A stretch of 64,000 nt of DNA from the NCBI RefSeq assembly GCF_006539505.1, contig NZ_BJND01000038.1:43415-107414 (forward strand), given 5' to 3'. Under the pieces are notes generated by a model that ran no database searches, was not told the DNA's origin, and was given only the letters and a program-made list of their open reading frames with translations. The position numbers and the translations under genes are program-made. Positions 63,685-64,000 of this stretch are shown one piece after another. Positions within the stretch are counted from its first letter, which is position 1; each line of letters starts with the position of its first letter. This stretch comes from Streptomyces spinoverrucosus (lineage in GTDB: Bacteria; Actinomycetota; Actinomycetes; Streptomycetales; Streptomycetaceae).

Positions 63685-64000
63685 ACGCCTCGGGGGCAGC
63701 GTCCCGGCAAGATCACGTTCTTTCTCGTCCAGGTCCTCGCCGCCGGACTCGCCGTCGCCGGTCTGGCCAGCCTTGACCGGCAGGAGCCGTCGGCGCCCCT
63801 GGCCGTCGAACCGACCGCCGTCAGCACCAGCCAGATCGATGTCACTCCGCCGCCGATGGGCTGGGCGTCCTGGAACAGCTTCGCCAGCAGCATCGACCAC
63901 ACCGTCATCAAGCAGCAGACGGACGCCCTGGTCTCCTCCGGCATGGCGGCGGCCAGGCGTTGGTGCCGGTCCACACGTTGCGGACGGCGGCGGAGGCGGT
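63685..64000 (+). pseudogene. N-terminal fragment of a GH27-like glycosidase (window edge)
   Basis: In one frame a hydrophobic export segment (ITFFLVQVLAAGLAVAGLA) precedes VTPPPMGWASWNSFASSID and VIKQQTDALVSSGM, the opening of a GH27 barrel as in the enzyme at 37633. No ATG, GTG or TTG is in frame upstream; the codon where one is expected (63685) is ACG. After SSGMAA the family pattern is lost into an Arg-rich run. Either a fragment or a gene broken by indels, continuing past the edge. Confidence 0.6.

Overview
The window is high-GC actinobacterial chromosome, almost certainly Streptomyces. Third codon positions are strongly GC-biased and GTG/TTG starts are common. The genes from the molybdenum-cofactor block to the sigma factor HrdD look like a conserved Streptomyces core neighbourhood. 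The galU/moeA, formyl-THF cyclo-ligase, FmdB-type chaperone and mscL part also matches, from memory, the order around M. tuberculosis Rv0985c-Rv0994.

1-31 kb is intact, orderly core sequence. It holds a leftward cofactor/sugar-nucleotide operon (galU, moeA, moaC, mogA), 5-formyl-THF cyclo-ligase, a penicillin-acylase-fold hydrolase, a K+/H+ antiporter, an MFS carrier, a CIRCE-controlled FmdB/Ruc-like chaperone, methylthioadenosine phosphorylase, a CpaB/RcpC-like membrane protein, MscL, LtrA, a self-cleaving P1 aminopeptidase, an L,D-transpeptidase lipoprotein and an internally duplicated small protein. These are followed by the fructose PTS operon (regulator, fruK, fruA), an MFS/WYL-regulator pair, a TetR gene, hrdD with a textbook SigR promoter, an acetyltransferase, a LigB-type dioxygenase/MarR pair and an MFS/TetR pair with elaborate operators.

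31-43.4 kb is a secretion and polymer-degradation segment: an M6 metalloprotease, a double IclR regulator, and four secreted glycan-active enzymes on one strand (GH62 arabinofuranosidase, GH27 alpha-galactosidase, SGNH/CE3-like esterase, GH74 xyloglucanase). Each of the four carries a ricin-type (CBM13-like) module. Together they could strip side chains from xyloglucan and arabinoxylan and cut the backbone.

43.6-47.7 kb is an insertion-sequence scar with two decayed transposases and several unrecognised, partly broken genes. 48-52.8 kb is intact: a two-component system divergent from a DUF3500 lipoprotein and a HupE/UreJ-family membrane protein. I read this as a candidate metal-sensing and uptake module.

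52.8-64 kb mixes intact genes (dienelactone hydrolase, FAD monooxygenase, DHA2 efflux pump, double AsnC/Lrp regulator) with many fragments: MarR, MaoC/luciferase-like, two LacI tails, a short-chain dehydrogenase, a methyltransferase and a NarL-type regulator split by one base. This end is either decaying accessory DNA or carries indel errors. A fragment of a further GH27 enzyme lies at the right edge. I saw no tRNA, rRNA or CRISPR array.
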